Part shown: positions 1-13,709 of the stretch, in pieces
Layout: each line of letters begins with the position of its first letter
How positions within the stretch are numbered: the first letter of the stretch is position 1
DNA from: Istiophorus platypterus
Lineage: Eukaryota; Chordata; Actinopteri; Istiophoriformes; Istiophoridae
Direction of reading: 5' to 3'
DNA length: 64,000 nt
Assembly: GCA_016859345.1 (NCBI GenBank)
Contig: CM029114.1
Coordinates: 17,786,501-17,850,500 of the forward strand
Notes under the pieces: generated by a model
The model's database searches: none
What the model saw: the letters and a program-made list of their open reading frames with translations, nothing else
Told to the model about the DNA's origin: nothing
Made by a program: the position numbers and the translations under genes

Positions 1-3000
1 ATCTCCTTTACAAAAAACAGCTGGCCTAAATGGCTATGGTAGATAGGTATCACATAGTAAGATAAGTTCACACATCCTTAATTTACAACAGCCACAGCCA
101 TACAACAAAATCTGAGACCTGAGAAATTTTAAAGAGATACAACTTGACTATTGAAAAAAATTATATTCCTCATAAAACATTTTTGCATGCCTAATATGAA
201 AGCAAAGTTTCCAGATGAGGTTTATTTTGTTGCAGAACAAGAGAATGCAGTTTTGCCAGGTTCCGAGCAGACTCTAAGGACACTACATATGATCCGTCTA
301 GATCATCTGACCTGGCATCTGTTAGAAACAGGAGAAAAAATTTCACCTAAGTAAACAAGAAGTTTACCAAGGATGACTTTAAAGATAAAGAAGTACATTT
401 TTTGTCCATCAAGTTACTTATATAAATTACGGGGAGGAGTTCTCGTTCCAACATTCAAAATAAAAGGCAAGGATGATAGAGTCAAGCCTACAGAGTAAGA
501 TTAGCCATAGTCTGATGCTTGCATATACAAGTTATTACCATAATCTGAATCAATTAAAAGTGTAGACTGAACTAGATTTTTTCCTTGCTGCAAAGGGAAA
601 GCAGTTCTTTAACTTAGACTGAAAACTTAGATTGGGTCTTAGTTTCTTTACAGATGCAAGTATGGAAAGATGATTTGTTGTCGATCCAGACTCCAAGATT
701 TGTATGGCAGAGAGTTTTTCCAGTTCAGTTCCCTCTAAAGATATTATCTACTTTTTCGTCAGAATGTGCATAGTTTCAGGAGAATGTCATTAATTAATTG
801 TTTGTTTTTGTATGTTTCTGGTTAATTTTAGGGATAAGTTGATAACTGCAGTGTATGAGTGCGATTTGGAGGTCAGTTAGAGCCTGATTTAACCAAGGAG
901 CGACTATATACGTAGTTCTCAGTCGTTTAAATTGGAGACGTGAAAAACATGAGGCAGTCGCACTGCTATTGATTTTAATATGATGTCGGGAGGTATATCC
1001 TATATAAAACTTTTCGTTTTCTTGTCCCTTTTCAGTTCTGCTTGGTCACAGGATTTTTTATTACCTTCCTTGGTATGGCGAGTCATATTTTAGTAACTCC
1101 AGTCTGCAAACAAAGCTTTTTAACATAAAAAAAACTCCTGAGAAAAACAAGGCAATATTACTGCTATTGAGTTCATGTAATGCCAAGAGGTATTATCCCT
1201 CCTCTGGGAAGCATTCTATAATTGAAGATTTCTAAAGATAAGTTATCTCATTATTTGTCGTCCTCACCAAGCTGTCCTAGCTGAATGAAAGAACCAAAAT
1301 GCAATTCACTGCCTCACACAAACTTTTTCTGCATTACTGGCACACTCTGACCCAGAAAGCATTTCCTCAATGGCACAAAATTATTTTTAATGAGAGAAAG
1401 TATGTGGCGGTTTCTATACTGCTTGTCATAGTCAGAAGAGGAAACAGCAGAGTTTTAGTAACCCCAGATAGTATTATTCCCATGTAACATTCAACTGCCT
1501 GAAGCTTAACCTGAGACAATGACCCAGCAAGTTTTCTACAGCAACCAAACACAGATGTCTCCGTGTACTCAGACTACAACCCACGTTTCTGCTATGGAAC
1601 AGCTTCTGTATCATGGAGCCATTTTTCCAGACATGAATTTGTTTTGTAATAACTTGGTCTAATCCTAACCTGGATGCAAAGAGGAAAGTTGAAAACAAGA
1701 ACATTCACCGAGCCCTTCTGCCCTGAGTTATTGTTGGTATGCCTGTCAGACTCTCTGTGAACCACATGGCACATGTGCTGCTTACAATGGAAGATTTACT
1801 ATTTGAAATTCATTGTAAGTTTTGGCTGTCCCATTTTTTTACTTTAGTAAACAAAAGCAGGATTCTCATTTCTAGCCAATAAGCAACAATTTTGTTGGCT
1901 GAACTAACAGCTGTTGCTAGCAGATTTTATCAGCTCTTGCCTTGTCAAACTTTTTGTTTCATTTATGCAGTAGAAAAGGCTTCTAGGATGAGGACTGGCT
2001 GATGAATTTCGCAAAAGTAATGTTTCTGAATAACTCAGTGTCAAATGCTAGATGGGATTGTTGGAGAGTAAACTTCTCCAAACCAAATGAATAGCAGGAC
2101 AGAGCTGCTGTTGTTACCCTAAACTGATGTGATGGTATATTGGCTCCCTCCCAGTATATTTGTTGGTCCTGACTGGGGCTTTTCTAATATAACCCATAAA
2201 ACCACATAATGTAGTTACCCAGTTGTTTTTGGCTTTTCAAAGACAATTTTTAAAAACCTAGAAACAATCCTAGAAACATGCTAATCAGTTAATCACTTAA
2301 ATCACTTATCAGCTAAAAACAACAAAACCTTGCTGGTGCCCGACTCTCAAATGTGTATATTTGTTGCTCTGCTGTGTCTTAAATTGTTATAAAATTATTA
2401 TGTTTTTGAAGTTGTTTGTTTAGATGAAAAGGGGACATTGAAGACATCACTTTAGGCTCTGGGAACTTATGACGGGCATTTTTTCACTATTGTTTGATTA
2501 TCGAGAAAGTAATTGGAAAGTTAATCAATGATGAAAATATAAATTCCTTGTTTTCCTCACATATATATTTCTACTTCAGGGCTACCTGCTGATGTATCAC
2601 CTTTCTTAGCAGTTGTGTGTGCAGTGTTGTTAATTTCAAACCTGGCTGTAGGGGTCTGTGGTACCTCTGGAATGTGGGGACATGATTTGAGTGTAAAAAG
2701 CGATCTTAAGTAAGTCACTTATTATCCCAGAGGCCTTGTGTATGATACTAAATCATGTTCAGGAGCTCTGAATCCAAACCATTAGTCTAAATGAGGTCAA
2801 TTCTGCCTGTCTGACCTCTCCATCAATACTGGTGTGTGGCTCGACTTCTGGTTCACTCACAGAATTATTCAGAAAGAATCTATTTTCTCCAGATCCATTT
2901 ACCTCTACATTTTTGGATTTAGATGTGCAGCGTACAATATATAATTGTTTTCGTGTTATATCAAAAACATAAGTGGCCAAGTCTGTCCTTTTAATCTTTC

Positions 3001-6000
3001 CCTCAATGATTGGCTGTCTTGCTATTTAATGGCCAAATACAGACAGGTGTTGGTTATGTTTGCACATGCTCAAGTTGCCTAGCGTTGCTTCTCTGCTCTA
3101 AGAGATGACACTGTCAAACTCGATGATCAAGACATTGAACCAACATTTCTGTTCATTGCAATATCACTAGTTTGCATGATAACGGTTATTTATTCAAGTG
3201 TCCATTTGGGCTATGATGGAACAAGCTGTCCATTGGCCCTTGTGCATCACTGGGCTGCTTATTACATTCTGCAGCCAGTAATTTTGTACTGCTTTTGACA
3301 CTTTTTGGTGAGTTGGATATGTGACAGGTCACAGACAACAGATTGATAACTGCAGTGCAAAGCAATGGAACATTTACAGTACTGTTGCAATTCTTACAAA
3401 ATGTATTCTTAATTTGTATTCTGAGCATACAGTTTATATTGACAATTTTGTGAAAATGTTTAACTATTTTTTTTGTCTTTCTAAACTAATTTTGGCCTAT
3501 TGAATTACCAGCTAGTTATGCATGCATGCCTTGGTCAGTTGTCTGTTGACTCTAGTTTGGTGTGTTAAAGTCCAACTTTTGACAGAAGGTATTAAGTGAT
3601 ACACTTAAATCTCCACTTCAGTCTCCAGTCTCTTTGCTGGTACTATTTCTGTGTGATCTGCCTTGCCTTATCATTATCATGAGTCAGGTGATGGCAGCAG
3701 GCAGAGACGTTGCTAGTACCCAGCACAGCTGATTAAATCAGTCACCCTGAGTTGTCATCTGGCTCCAGCATTGGCTGCCACTGTCCAGTGACAATGAATT
3801 GCTGCACATTACCATTGTTACCTAGAATATGTGTGATTAGTCACTTAACACCTGGCAGATACAGGCTTTCTCACAGGCACCATGGTTCAGGCACTTTTCA
3901 TTTTGTAAGAAACTGTAATTGGGTCCAACACGGAAAGATTTGTAGCCCACATGATATTAACATTATGCTGTCTAGCAAAAATGATATTTTGAGTTAATTT
4001 TAGGCTTTCTAATAGGTTAATGTAAAGTAGCAGTATGATCAGCATCAGTATAACTGCATTTGAATCTGAATTCTATAACTGGATTAGTCTTAGAGATTAG
4101 GTTAGTGATAAATGCCTTGGGGATCTGTATAGTGTTACTATGTGAACTGTAGGGCCACTTTTAAGCTCTAAAGCAAGATATTAAAGATATGAAAATACAC
4201 ATGAGGACAAACATTTGAAAGGTCTTCAACAAGTAAGAATACCTTGTTGTAAGTCATCAAACCTTAAGTAAAGTTGATTATATCATCCTTATTGAGTGAA
4301 ACTTTTTGTTTTTATGGTGACTGCCCTTATGGTGAAGCTGGACTGAAGAATAAGTTGATATCGAAAGGATCTTTTTTTGAATAGTGAGCCCATTTCGGAG
4401 CAGACACAATGTATATGGCTGTTAGTCCTGTGAGCAGAGACCCAGCCAGTCTCGGCAAACTCTCTCTTCTATGACCTTGCTGGATCCATGTGGACTGCCC
4501 TGGCGAATCTCACTGGGAGCTTACTTTACAGTCTTCATATTTATGATTTTTTTATTGTAAACGTGAATAATCATTAGTTTGTGACATAATATTCTTGATC
4601 ATCATGCTAACTTGTTTTTCTCCATACTTTTTGTGTGGAAACACAAATGGTATGCGTTATTGTTGGGTCATAACAATAAGACAAAAGTAAGACAAAGATG
4701 GTACAGGATAATTCTTAGCTTTGTTATTTTCATATCATATGCTGTTGGAGGACAGATAATTGTGGCTTTTCTTTTGCCTCTGGTTTTACACATTGTTGTC
4801 TCTAAAGCATCCAAGTTTTAAGCACTTTTGCTTAAGCTCTGTTTTGGTCAAACCCTTATGCTCCAAAGCTTCTTGTGGGCTCTCTAATCCAACTAAAGCA
4901 GTTGATGAGCTTCAGCTAGTGTTTTTAAAAATAAAATAAAAAAAAAAACAACAACTTTCTCTTGACAGTCACGTGTTCAGCCCCAGAAGAATGACAGAAA
5001 ACTTCACATCTCCTGGGTGGAAAATTCATGATCCCCAACCTGTACCACCAGTTATCTTTGCTCATGTAGCTCAATTGGACCGAAAGTATACCCTTGAGCA
5101 TGTAGCTTTTGGGCTTGGAGAAACAACATATGAAACTGAATCCAGTTTCCATCTTGTCTAACATGCAGCACCCGTTTGTCAGCTTAATTTAAGGTGGAGG
5201 CAGGGGAGATTTCTTTTTTGTACTGTTTTATCCCTGATTACAGTGGTTGGAAGTACTAGAGGTGTTGTAATCAGTCAGCCTCTGTTTAAGCTGTACGGCT
5301 GAGTATCTATCAGGGTTTTGTGTCTTGAGACATTGTAGGTGCCTCTTGTTGTTACATAATGCAGTTGCACTTTAAGTGTGGCACCGGGCTGACTTTTCTT
5401 TTTTGTTTGCTCTTGCAGTCAGAGGACAGTCGTCCCTTTGTATCCAACGCATGATGGAGATTATGTTTTCAGCTACAGCTGTGAGCTTCTTTCTGGTTTG
5501 CTTTCCTGTGAGACCTTCATTATTGTTCATTATCATTATCCTGTTATTGTACTGAGAGTGCTACCCAAACAAGAGTGTAGACTGAGATTATTATCCTCCG
5601 TAATTGAAACTAAGATGTGTTTGTTGGAGGTTGTACAGTACTGACACACTGCGTTTAATATTTGCTCTAAATAGCCACTGAATCGGCACAGGAATCAGGA
5701 TCTGGGCTAATGTACTATAACTGAATAAGGCTGTTTGAAAATGTGTGAGACCATGGAAATGGCAGTGATGGAAAGTCCGATTAGAAGCAGGGGCACCAGT
5801 ATTGCTCCTTTTGGCAGCAAAATCCAGGCCTCTCTCAGCCACTCAGTGCTATTACTAATACATTACCTCTGTCTGAAACAGAGTTGAAACTGGGACAATG
5901 GTTTGCAGGCTCTGTTACAAATAGTTTCAGAAGGTGAGGCAGGAAGAAGTTTTTGTTAAACTCTGTGATAATATGATGCCCTTTAAGTAGAAAAGGTGAA

Positions 6001-9000
6001 TTAAAAAAACAAAAGAATAGGAAATTTCCACATTTTAGGTTTTTCCTCATATCTCCCACCTTTTTATTTATATTCATGCATTGCATCATGATTCAGATAT
6101 TTTAATTCGGTTTTGCCAGACCTCTCGGACTTATTGATTTCATAAGGGAAAAAATGATGTAAAGGAGCTTGAGCACATTTTGGACGAGGTCCTGGTGAAA
6201 TAGCTAGTTGAATTCCTGGTGGTTGTGATGCTGTTATTATGACAAAGGCTGACTTGAGGAATCCAAGACTCAGAAACTGTTTTCAAATTTTTTGCATGCC
6301 TCACTCTGATATTTTACTTAGTTACCTTTTCAAATATTTACTGAACTCTACAGGATGAAAAAAAAATTCAACACGTGCTCAGATCTTTGAACCTATCTGT
6401 GGGTGTGTTGACGTGACTTATCTCATCAATGATCACAGCCTTTTGATTTCACTCTTATTTTGTACAGACAAGAATGATGAAACTTCCTGATTCTCTTGAA
6501 ACAGAAACCACATATTACGTTGTTGATAGGTTGTCTGTCTAGCTTCTATAGTAGCAAAGGGAAAAAAATGTGATATTACCAGGCTAAGAATATCAGCACA
6601 GACCCATATGCACTTTTCTCTGGAATACTACAGATTTTTTTTGTGCGTGTGTTTGTTTGTTTGTGTTCAGCTGGTACTGTAGTCCTTGAGGACTCTTCTT
6701 CATTGGATGTATGGAACTCTGATTGAGCCTCTCTGGAGCTTTCTTGGGCTCTGGAGGGCTCACATCACCTCTTTGTCTAATGATGGAGGATGCAGATGAA
6801 ATTTTTAAAAATAGTCCAAGCAAAGTCTGAGCAAAACCCTATCAAATTTTGTTCAGATCCTTCTCGTTACAACAAGCTATCTCCATCTCAAACTGGAGGT
6901 TTGCTTCCTGTACACTACAGCACCAAAGCATAAAAAGTATTCAGTGTTCCTCCGGGTTGCTATTCTCAGAAACGGCATCGCAAGTCATTCTATAACATGT
7001 GGACAACAAGAAAAAACAGTAAATGACCATTCAGCCTACAGGGCAGCTGGTTCAACTTGGAGAAAGTCAGTCTTTGCCTGGTAAAAGAACATGTGGTTGT
7101 GTTTTTTTTAATACTAGGAAGCCCATTTCCTCAAGATGCTAGCGCCTATTATGTATAAAACTGTTGTGGGTTATTTTTAGCCGTTTGCAGTAACCTAATG
7201 TTTTGCTTACCCATCCTATGTTTTTATCGAAAACTAAATAATCATTGCAGGAAGTAAACATACAGCTCAAGGTAGTTCCAACTGAGCTGATGTTAATTAA
7301 GAATTTCAGCTCTGGTTCCCCTTAAAAGGAAAATTATACAAAACATTGGATTAGTGGCAATGTAAGTGGCTGACTTTTGGAAAGTTTTTATTTTGGAGTT
7401 TGTTTTCATGCAGCAACCCTATCCTCCCCTCCCTAATCTGACCCTGCAGCCTAAAATATCCATATGGTGCGCAAATCGTTTCGCGGAGTCAGACGGTGGT
7501 TACGTCCCCTGTCTCAAAGCACAAAGCTTAGGATACTGTAGCGAAAGCGAGATGACAGACAGTGCAGGATGATTTTAATAAAAACCTCAATGTCGTAAAC
7601 TCTATGCCTTTCTTAATATAGATCTACAGAGGGCTAACCACCAGCACCTCCTCCTCCTCTCCTGCTTCCACACCCTTTGTGGTTCTGTCTCAGCAAAAAA
7701 ATCTGTTTATATGCTGGTGCAGCTTCCACTCTGTGATTTACAGATGGCATTAAAAGCAAGAGTTATCACCCCACTGCACCCTGAGTGACTCTGCAGTTAG
7801 GTGATGTGAGGTAAGGCGAGGTTTCTTTAAAGGTACAGTCGGTGATCAGGCTGTCACTCTCAAATAATAAAAACATCACTCACAAATGAATTGACAGGTC
7901 TTTCAGTACAACTTTGAATGTTTTCTGAAACATGGGACACAAGTAAAACAGAGCTACATTTCAATTACGATCAGATGAGAGAAACACAGAAAATCAAACT
8001 CTTCTACTATGTTAGAATAAAGCTGCAAAATAAATGGTACAAACGGTTACAGATTGTAGCCTTTATTTGAAGACTTTTAGAGCATGATGTTGATCATAAT
8101 TGTATAAATATATTTGTATTTGAATGGGGAATGAAAATGGTATAACTTTACTTAAAACCCTTGTATTTTAAAGTAATTATACTTTACATTAATATAAAAT
8201 ATAATTAAATGGTTTACAACACATCACAATTTACTTGTAAATTGTTTGTTAATGTATTTGTCAACAACTATAATTCCTCATGTGGGCACCCATAAGTTGA
8301 GGCTGCTGTATAAACAGATAATAAATGAAAATTGCAGTAATAGAAAATATGTCTTTATAGGAGAATTTCTAACTGGTCAGAAACAGTGTCGATGAATAAA
8401 CAATAAACAATATCCTTACATCTTTCAATATTTGCTTACAGTGACTTTTATAGAATGCACCAATAACAAAGTGTGCACGTTTAATTACGCCAACAACACA
8501 AGAAAATGCGCCTTTTCATACATTTTAATGCACACTGATATGCAGTTGGGTATGGATCCGAGCCTTTTGAAGGTCCCAATTAAGCACGTTTTACTTTGAA
8601 CAATACGACATTTCAGTATACGATCATCCAGAAGTGAACCTCTAATCATGATGGATCCAGCCCCAGACATTTTGCTGCATCTCTAAATTGCTGACATGAG
8701 GTTACAGCTGGTATGTAGTTAACTACAGTTTACTCATGAAGCTTGGTTTCGAGGCGAAGCATTGTGCTGCTATCAAATGACAATCACATATCTGCTAAAG
8801 GGGTTGTTTTGAGGAATCCACCACAGCTGGATGGATGCAGATGCTCAGAGGTAAAAGATGATATGGACACAATGTAGAAAAACTCCCAGTGGTTGAAGTG
8901 GTGTCTTGCAGTACTTAAACAGACTTCATGGTTACAGTTTTTGAGTTTGTGCATTTTTCTATTGCACAGACAACTCAGTTCTCAGCTGTAGCTGCTGATT

Positions 9001-12000
9001 GGTGGTTAAGATATGCTGTTTTTTGCAAGTACATGCTCACTTTTGTTTGGTTGGTACTGAACACAATTTATCCTTCATATACTGTACACTAGACTCCATG
9101 AGAAACAGTATATATCTTAGAGAGCAGCTGTCTTTTGCCCTCAGCTGGCCAGTGACAAAAGCTAACATTTAGTATATTTGCGATTGGACACATTTGTCAT
9201 ATTTCACAGAGCAGGGAGAGTATACTGTAAGTACCAGGTCAGATACATATTAATCCACTAATCCCTTTAATGAAGAATCTGGATTCCGTCCTAATGTGTG
9301 TTTGTCAACACTCAGGGCCCATATCACCACTGAGCAACAGGCAAAGATGTAAGAGCAGTCGTCAGTGGCACATAAACCTGTTGGTGGTTGGTAGCTGTTG
9401 GTGGGGGCCCTTTGTCACCATGCTCTAGATCTGTCTTTGTATCAAAAAAAGTGTACTTTAAATATCCATTTTCTAACAACACTACTGATATGTGCTAATA
9501 ATTTGGAAAGATTGATTTTCTTCTTTATTTTCAGTTGGGAAGCTAACAGTCTGAAAACCACAAGATGCCATAAATTTGACATATGCCACAGGCCAGTGAG
9601 CACACATGTGTATAGAAGTACATGCTGCTACTGTACGTAGGTTTTGACTACTTAAAGATAAGTGTCCTGGGTGTATTAGCACAGTTTCAGCCAGTTTTCA
9701 GAAAGCATTATTAATATGCTTTTCAGTTTCTGCTTCTGTGATTAATGTGGAACTCCTATCTGTTGCATGATTCCCTTGTAAAATACTGACACATTTATCC
9801 AAGCTTGTGCAAGCCTTATGGTCACACCATGTACACAAGCTACATTACATACTCTTGCTGAGTTATGTATTTGGAGCAGCAAATGTACCCTCTGGAGTTT
9901 TCTCAGAAACAAACAAGTACGTTCATGGAAGTCACTTTTTTCCCTTTAAATCAAAGCTGACACGAAATCTGGGCAGAGTTGGACTTTTCCCATCTGATTT
10001 GCAAATTAATGATGAAACCCTGGCACTTCTGCAGTTTCTGTAAAGATTGCTACATTCTTCCTCAATCGCTGACGGTTAATGATTTGTCATGCTTCACTAC
10101 TGATATGGATTGGATTTAAAGGAAGCTGAGTAAGTCTGAAAAGTATGTCTGAAATATGCACAGGTCATCACCATGAGTCAGCATGAATTGTCATGACTCC
10201 TTGAGTGACCATGTAAGGTCATGAATAATGAAGGTTGCATTTTACCCTTTGTCCCATTTGACTTAAAATGTGTAGCATTAATAAACTAACATACTACAGC
10301 AATATAGGGCGATTTTTTTATCTATAAAAATAGAAATTTAAATAAAACATATGTAAATTTTCCCTGCTCTGTGGTCTTTAAAAATGGAGCATATACATTT
10401 TAGCACAAGATGTACCTTAGAAGTTTATTGTTAACCTTCCTCTCTCCATCTGGTTAATAGAAGCTGACAGTCAGCTGAGTGTGCTGGAGAGTTGTTGTCA
10501 TACAAAACTAAGTTGTCTACTCTCAGACTCTATATGCATCCAGATAGCTATTATAAACTGGAGAATGTGTTTTTTCCGGCTCCCGGGTTTTTCCCTTTCA
10601 TTTAAGTTGTAATTTCCTATGGCGAATACCTCAGCAGTGATTATTCCATTAAGATCTGGGACAGTTCCCATGCTCTTGGTTTGAAACAAGCAGATGAGAT
10701 GTCTTGTAATCACAGATCAAGTGAATGTAGTTCAGATGCAGAGAAGAGCTTTGTTGCTGTGGGTTTGCTGTTGTTTTTCATATTTTTTTTCTTTTTCTTT
10801 TTTTTTGTCTTTTGTCAGCTGCTTCTTCGTCTCAAGCAGGGCCAGCCCCTTTATCACTTCATCCAAGACAGTAGTTGACATTTTCCCACAATTAGTTTTG
10901 TCTAGGTTATTATGCCTGTCTCAGCTCTGTCATCATCTTCATAAGTTTGGTTTAGTTAACCAACTGATGACCTAGCTAACCAGGCAAAGAATACTGTCAC
11001 AGGACTGGACTAAAATAGGAGGCTGTGACTTTATATGTTCATCGGCATCAAAGTATATCATCATTTGACAATCAGCGCTACACCCTTCCCCATGCAAACA
11101 AACCAGACACATTATCTGTTGTCATAACCCACAAATTCTAATTTGAAGAACAAAACTGGTAATTTGTTTTAAATCTATTGCAAAATGTATATATGGACGA
11201 TAATGGCTCATTATAGATCAGGGAGGGTGGTAAAATTGATTTTTTTTTTCTTTGTTTCTGTTTATTTCAGCATTCCCCCATTAGATGTATGTCATACTCT
11301 GGCTCCGTGCCATGACACCGCTGCAGCCGAGCTAATGATAGAGGAGGAAACCCAGTGTGTGGTGAGACAGAGACGAGTAGAAGATATTGCCCTCTGGAAT
11401 GTTTTGAGAAGGGGAGGGGTAGCACACAGGAAGTGGCATGGGGTTGGATTTAGCCAGCAAGGACTGTTGTGTGCCTGTTGGGGCACACACACAACAAGGT
11501 CAGGCCCTTCAGCACTAGCTGTCACGACAGCTGACTCATGAGGGCACTTCTGTGGCTTTACCTAGGTAGTCCTGTCGTTACGGTTTTGATGACTCCTTAG
11601 AAAGGTTTGTCTTACAGAGAAAGTAGCTGCACCTTTATAAACCTGTCTGAAGGATACAAGGATATGTGAATGTGAAATGTGAAGTTGTTTTGCATGTCAA
11701 AAATACACATAGTACATATAGAATATCCTACCATAGCTCTATTTTTATTAACTGAGAAATATTTTTGAAGATTTCCATAACTGTTCAATTGGACTTTTTA
11801 ACGCATGAATGTCTTATTAGTTCATTGGATCAAAAAATCAAAGAAACAAAAAATCACACCCAATGTCATCACTGTTTCTCCCTTTATTGACAATTTTTCA
11901 GTCCTCGGACCCTAAATTCCCTATGAAGATCACAATTTTTGTGCTATAAGACAAGCCACACCCACATGGCCATGCTCGTGTTTTTATTGAACAGTGATGT

Positions 12001-12061
12001 AGACGACGTGATCCAGAAAAAGGCTGTATTTTTTTCCGACAGTTTCATTTTCATTTAATTA
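1..12061. other. Region without recognised gene upstream of sphk1
   Basis: AT-rich sequence with only short chance frames on both strands; none shows domain motifs, codon bias or paired splice sites. The missing sphk1 first exon and promoter may lie here or further left. A small CpG-richer patch at about 7465-7550 is the least AT-rich piece but has no supported exon. Confidence 0.6.
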
Positions 12062-12069
12062 ACTAGGTG
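12062..12069. repeat. hAT target-site duplication, left copy
   Basis: ACTAGGTG immediately before the element end at 12070; identical to 12809-12816. Confidence 0.9.
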
Positions 12070-12808
12070 TAGGGCTGTCCTCCATTAAAGGTTTTTCTAG
12101 TTGACTAGTCGTCATACGTTTATGACATTTTTGATATTTAGAGAATACTTTGCGTTCCAGGGCTAAAGAATGTTAACACAGTGCTACGTCACAAAGAAAT
12201 ATAAAACTGTAATTAAAATAATATAAATTTTGCATCACATGCACAAAAAGCGGATGAGACTTACTAACTGCTTACTTACTAACTTCATAACAATGGCTTT
12301 TGACAATGGCCTGGTAAAGATACGATAATGACTCTGAATGTGTTGGAACAACCGGCAAGTAGAACATTAGTGCGAGCGGCCATGCTAAGTGGCTACTTAC
12401 ATTTTTCAAATGAGAGGCCATGTTTGAGGTCAGCGAACAATTGGTGAAGGTTTACTCATAGAGTTTGCATGTCACCCTCGTTGGGTCGTCCTTTACCATT
12501 TTGAAGTGATCCCACACTGTAACAGACTTATCCATGTTTACTTTGTGTCCCTCTTGTTTCTGCTGTTTATCGTACTACATCACTATGTCCCGTTTATTAT
12601 TTTATGCCCAGTTAAGCAAAGCCAAGACTTGTAGTTACATTATTATCTAATAACCACAGGAACCAGCCATGGACACAATGACTGTCCGTGACTGACTGAG
12701 TGTGGAGTTTGATTTTTGTTTTCTGCAAATAACTGATCAATCAAAACTTGGTCAATTGAGACTCTTCTCATCAACTAACATTTGGTCGACTATAAGGGGG
12801 CAGCCCTA
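12070..12808 (-). mobile_element. Non-autonomous hAT DNA transposon with 8-bp target duplication
   Basis: Termini are TAGGGCTGTCCTCC on the left and, read inward from the right, TAGGGCTGCCCCCTTATAG. They are flanked by a perfect 8-bp duplication ACTAGGTG at 12062-12069 and 12809-12816, the hAT hallmark. At 739 bp it is too short for a whole transposase. On the minus strand from 12535 a short frame opens with Met and the BED zinc-finger signature VWDHFK, then stops at 12452; the finger reading continues past the stop as far as SNMASHLK. This is an internally deleted, dead element. Strand follows the relic frame. Confidence 0.9.
12452..12535 (-). pseudogene. Relic BED zinc-finger of hAT transposase
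   Basis: A 27-codon frame plus stop that starts with Met and carries VWDHFKMVKDD and TCKLYE, matching the start of ZBED/hAT transposases. The second zinc Cys is Tyr and an in-frame stop follows, then TFTNC and SNMASHLK. It has no coding future. Confidence 0.75.
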
Positions 12809-12816
12809 ACTAGGTG
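12809..12816. repeat. hAT target-site duplication, right copy
   Basis: ACTAGGTG immediately after the element end at 12808; identical to 12062-12069. Confidence 0.9.
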
Positions 12817-12928
12817 TACCTTATGAACTGAGTGTGCACTCAGGTTATGACAGCCTCTCAGTTACATTTGTGTAATCAGCTAACAAGAAGCTTGTAGGTA
12901 GGACTGAAGAATTTACATCTGGTTAAAC

Positions 12929-13317
12929 TAGAGCTGCATGATTGCAAAATTTTTGAATCACAATCTGCACTCCTCTTCAATCTCATTTATGCATGACAAC
13001 AGTTCTGCCATGTTTTTCGTTACCCATGAGATCAGCTGCATCCAAGCAAGTACTCACGTTTTCTCACAACAAACTTGTCATAACAAATGACAGAACTGTG
13101 TTTCACCAAGTGATGGTATGTACTTAGGAATGTGAGTATCGCATTTCAGTAATGATGATATGTTTTTTCTATCTTCCTAAACAAAATATGTAATGCAGTT
13201 ATAAGCAGAAAGAGAGTGTATGTTGCTTAAACATTGTGAGAGAATTGTGATCTCAATTCTGATTTAAAAAAAAAAACCAAAAACCGGGATTCACATTTTA
13301 TACATTGTGCAGCCCCA
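12929..13317. mobile_element. Probable hAT-type MITE
   Basis: The left end TAGAGCTGCATGATT pairs with the right end read inward, TGGGGCTGCACAAT. Flanks GGTTAAAC (12921-12928) and GGTCAGAC (13318-13325) agree at 6 of 8 positions, consistent with a decayed 8-bp duplication. It is 389 bp with no coding capacity and begins 112 bp after the duplication of the neighbouring hAT element. Confidence 0.65.
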
Positions 13318-13325
13318 GGTCAGAC

Positions 13326-13656
13326 TCCAGTGACAGACGTTAACATAGTTTAGGGAGCATTCATGTGTGTTTTCTGACCTGATTCACTGCATTCCAGCAG
13401 ATTCACCTGGACTCTGGAATTGCAGTATCCATTAAAATGAAAGATGACAATTAGGTTTTGAACCAGTTAGAAAAGCTTATCCTGGGAGCGTTGAGACTTC
13501 AGTTGTTCCTGCCCATCCTTACTCATTAATCAGCTGTCAAACTTGTTTGGATGGTTTCCCTCCCTCTGCCCTCACTATGTTTTGATCCTTAAAAAATCCC
13601 TATCTCTGCAGGGTATTTACCTGTAGGGCTTGAACAGGCTATTTGTTTGTATGTTT

Positions 13657-13709
<53 letters not shown>

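Noticed and set aside
5066..5120. tRNA-like GTAGCTCAATTGG (A-box resemblance)
   Set aside because: No B box, no cloverleaf pairing and no terminator.
4973..5161. 62-codon frame preceded by CTCTTGACAG
   Set aside because: Looks exon-like at its left edge but has no recognisable domain and no matching upstream or downstream exon.
11185..11541. 118-codon plus-strand frame upstream of sphk1, with an acceptor-like TTTATTTCAG inside
   Set aside because: Tested as the missing sphk1 exon: no similarity to the sphingosine kinase N-terminus and no donor in the needed phase was evident.
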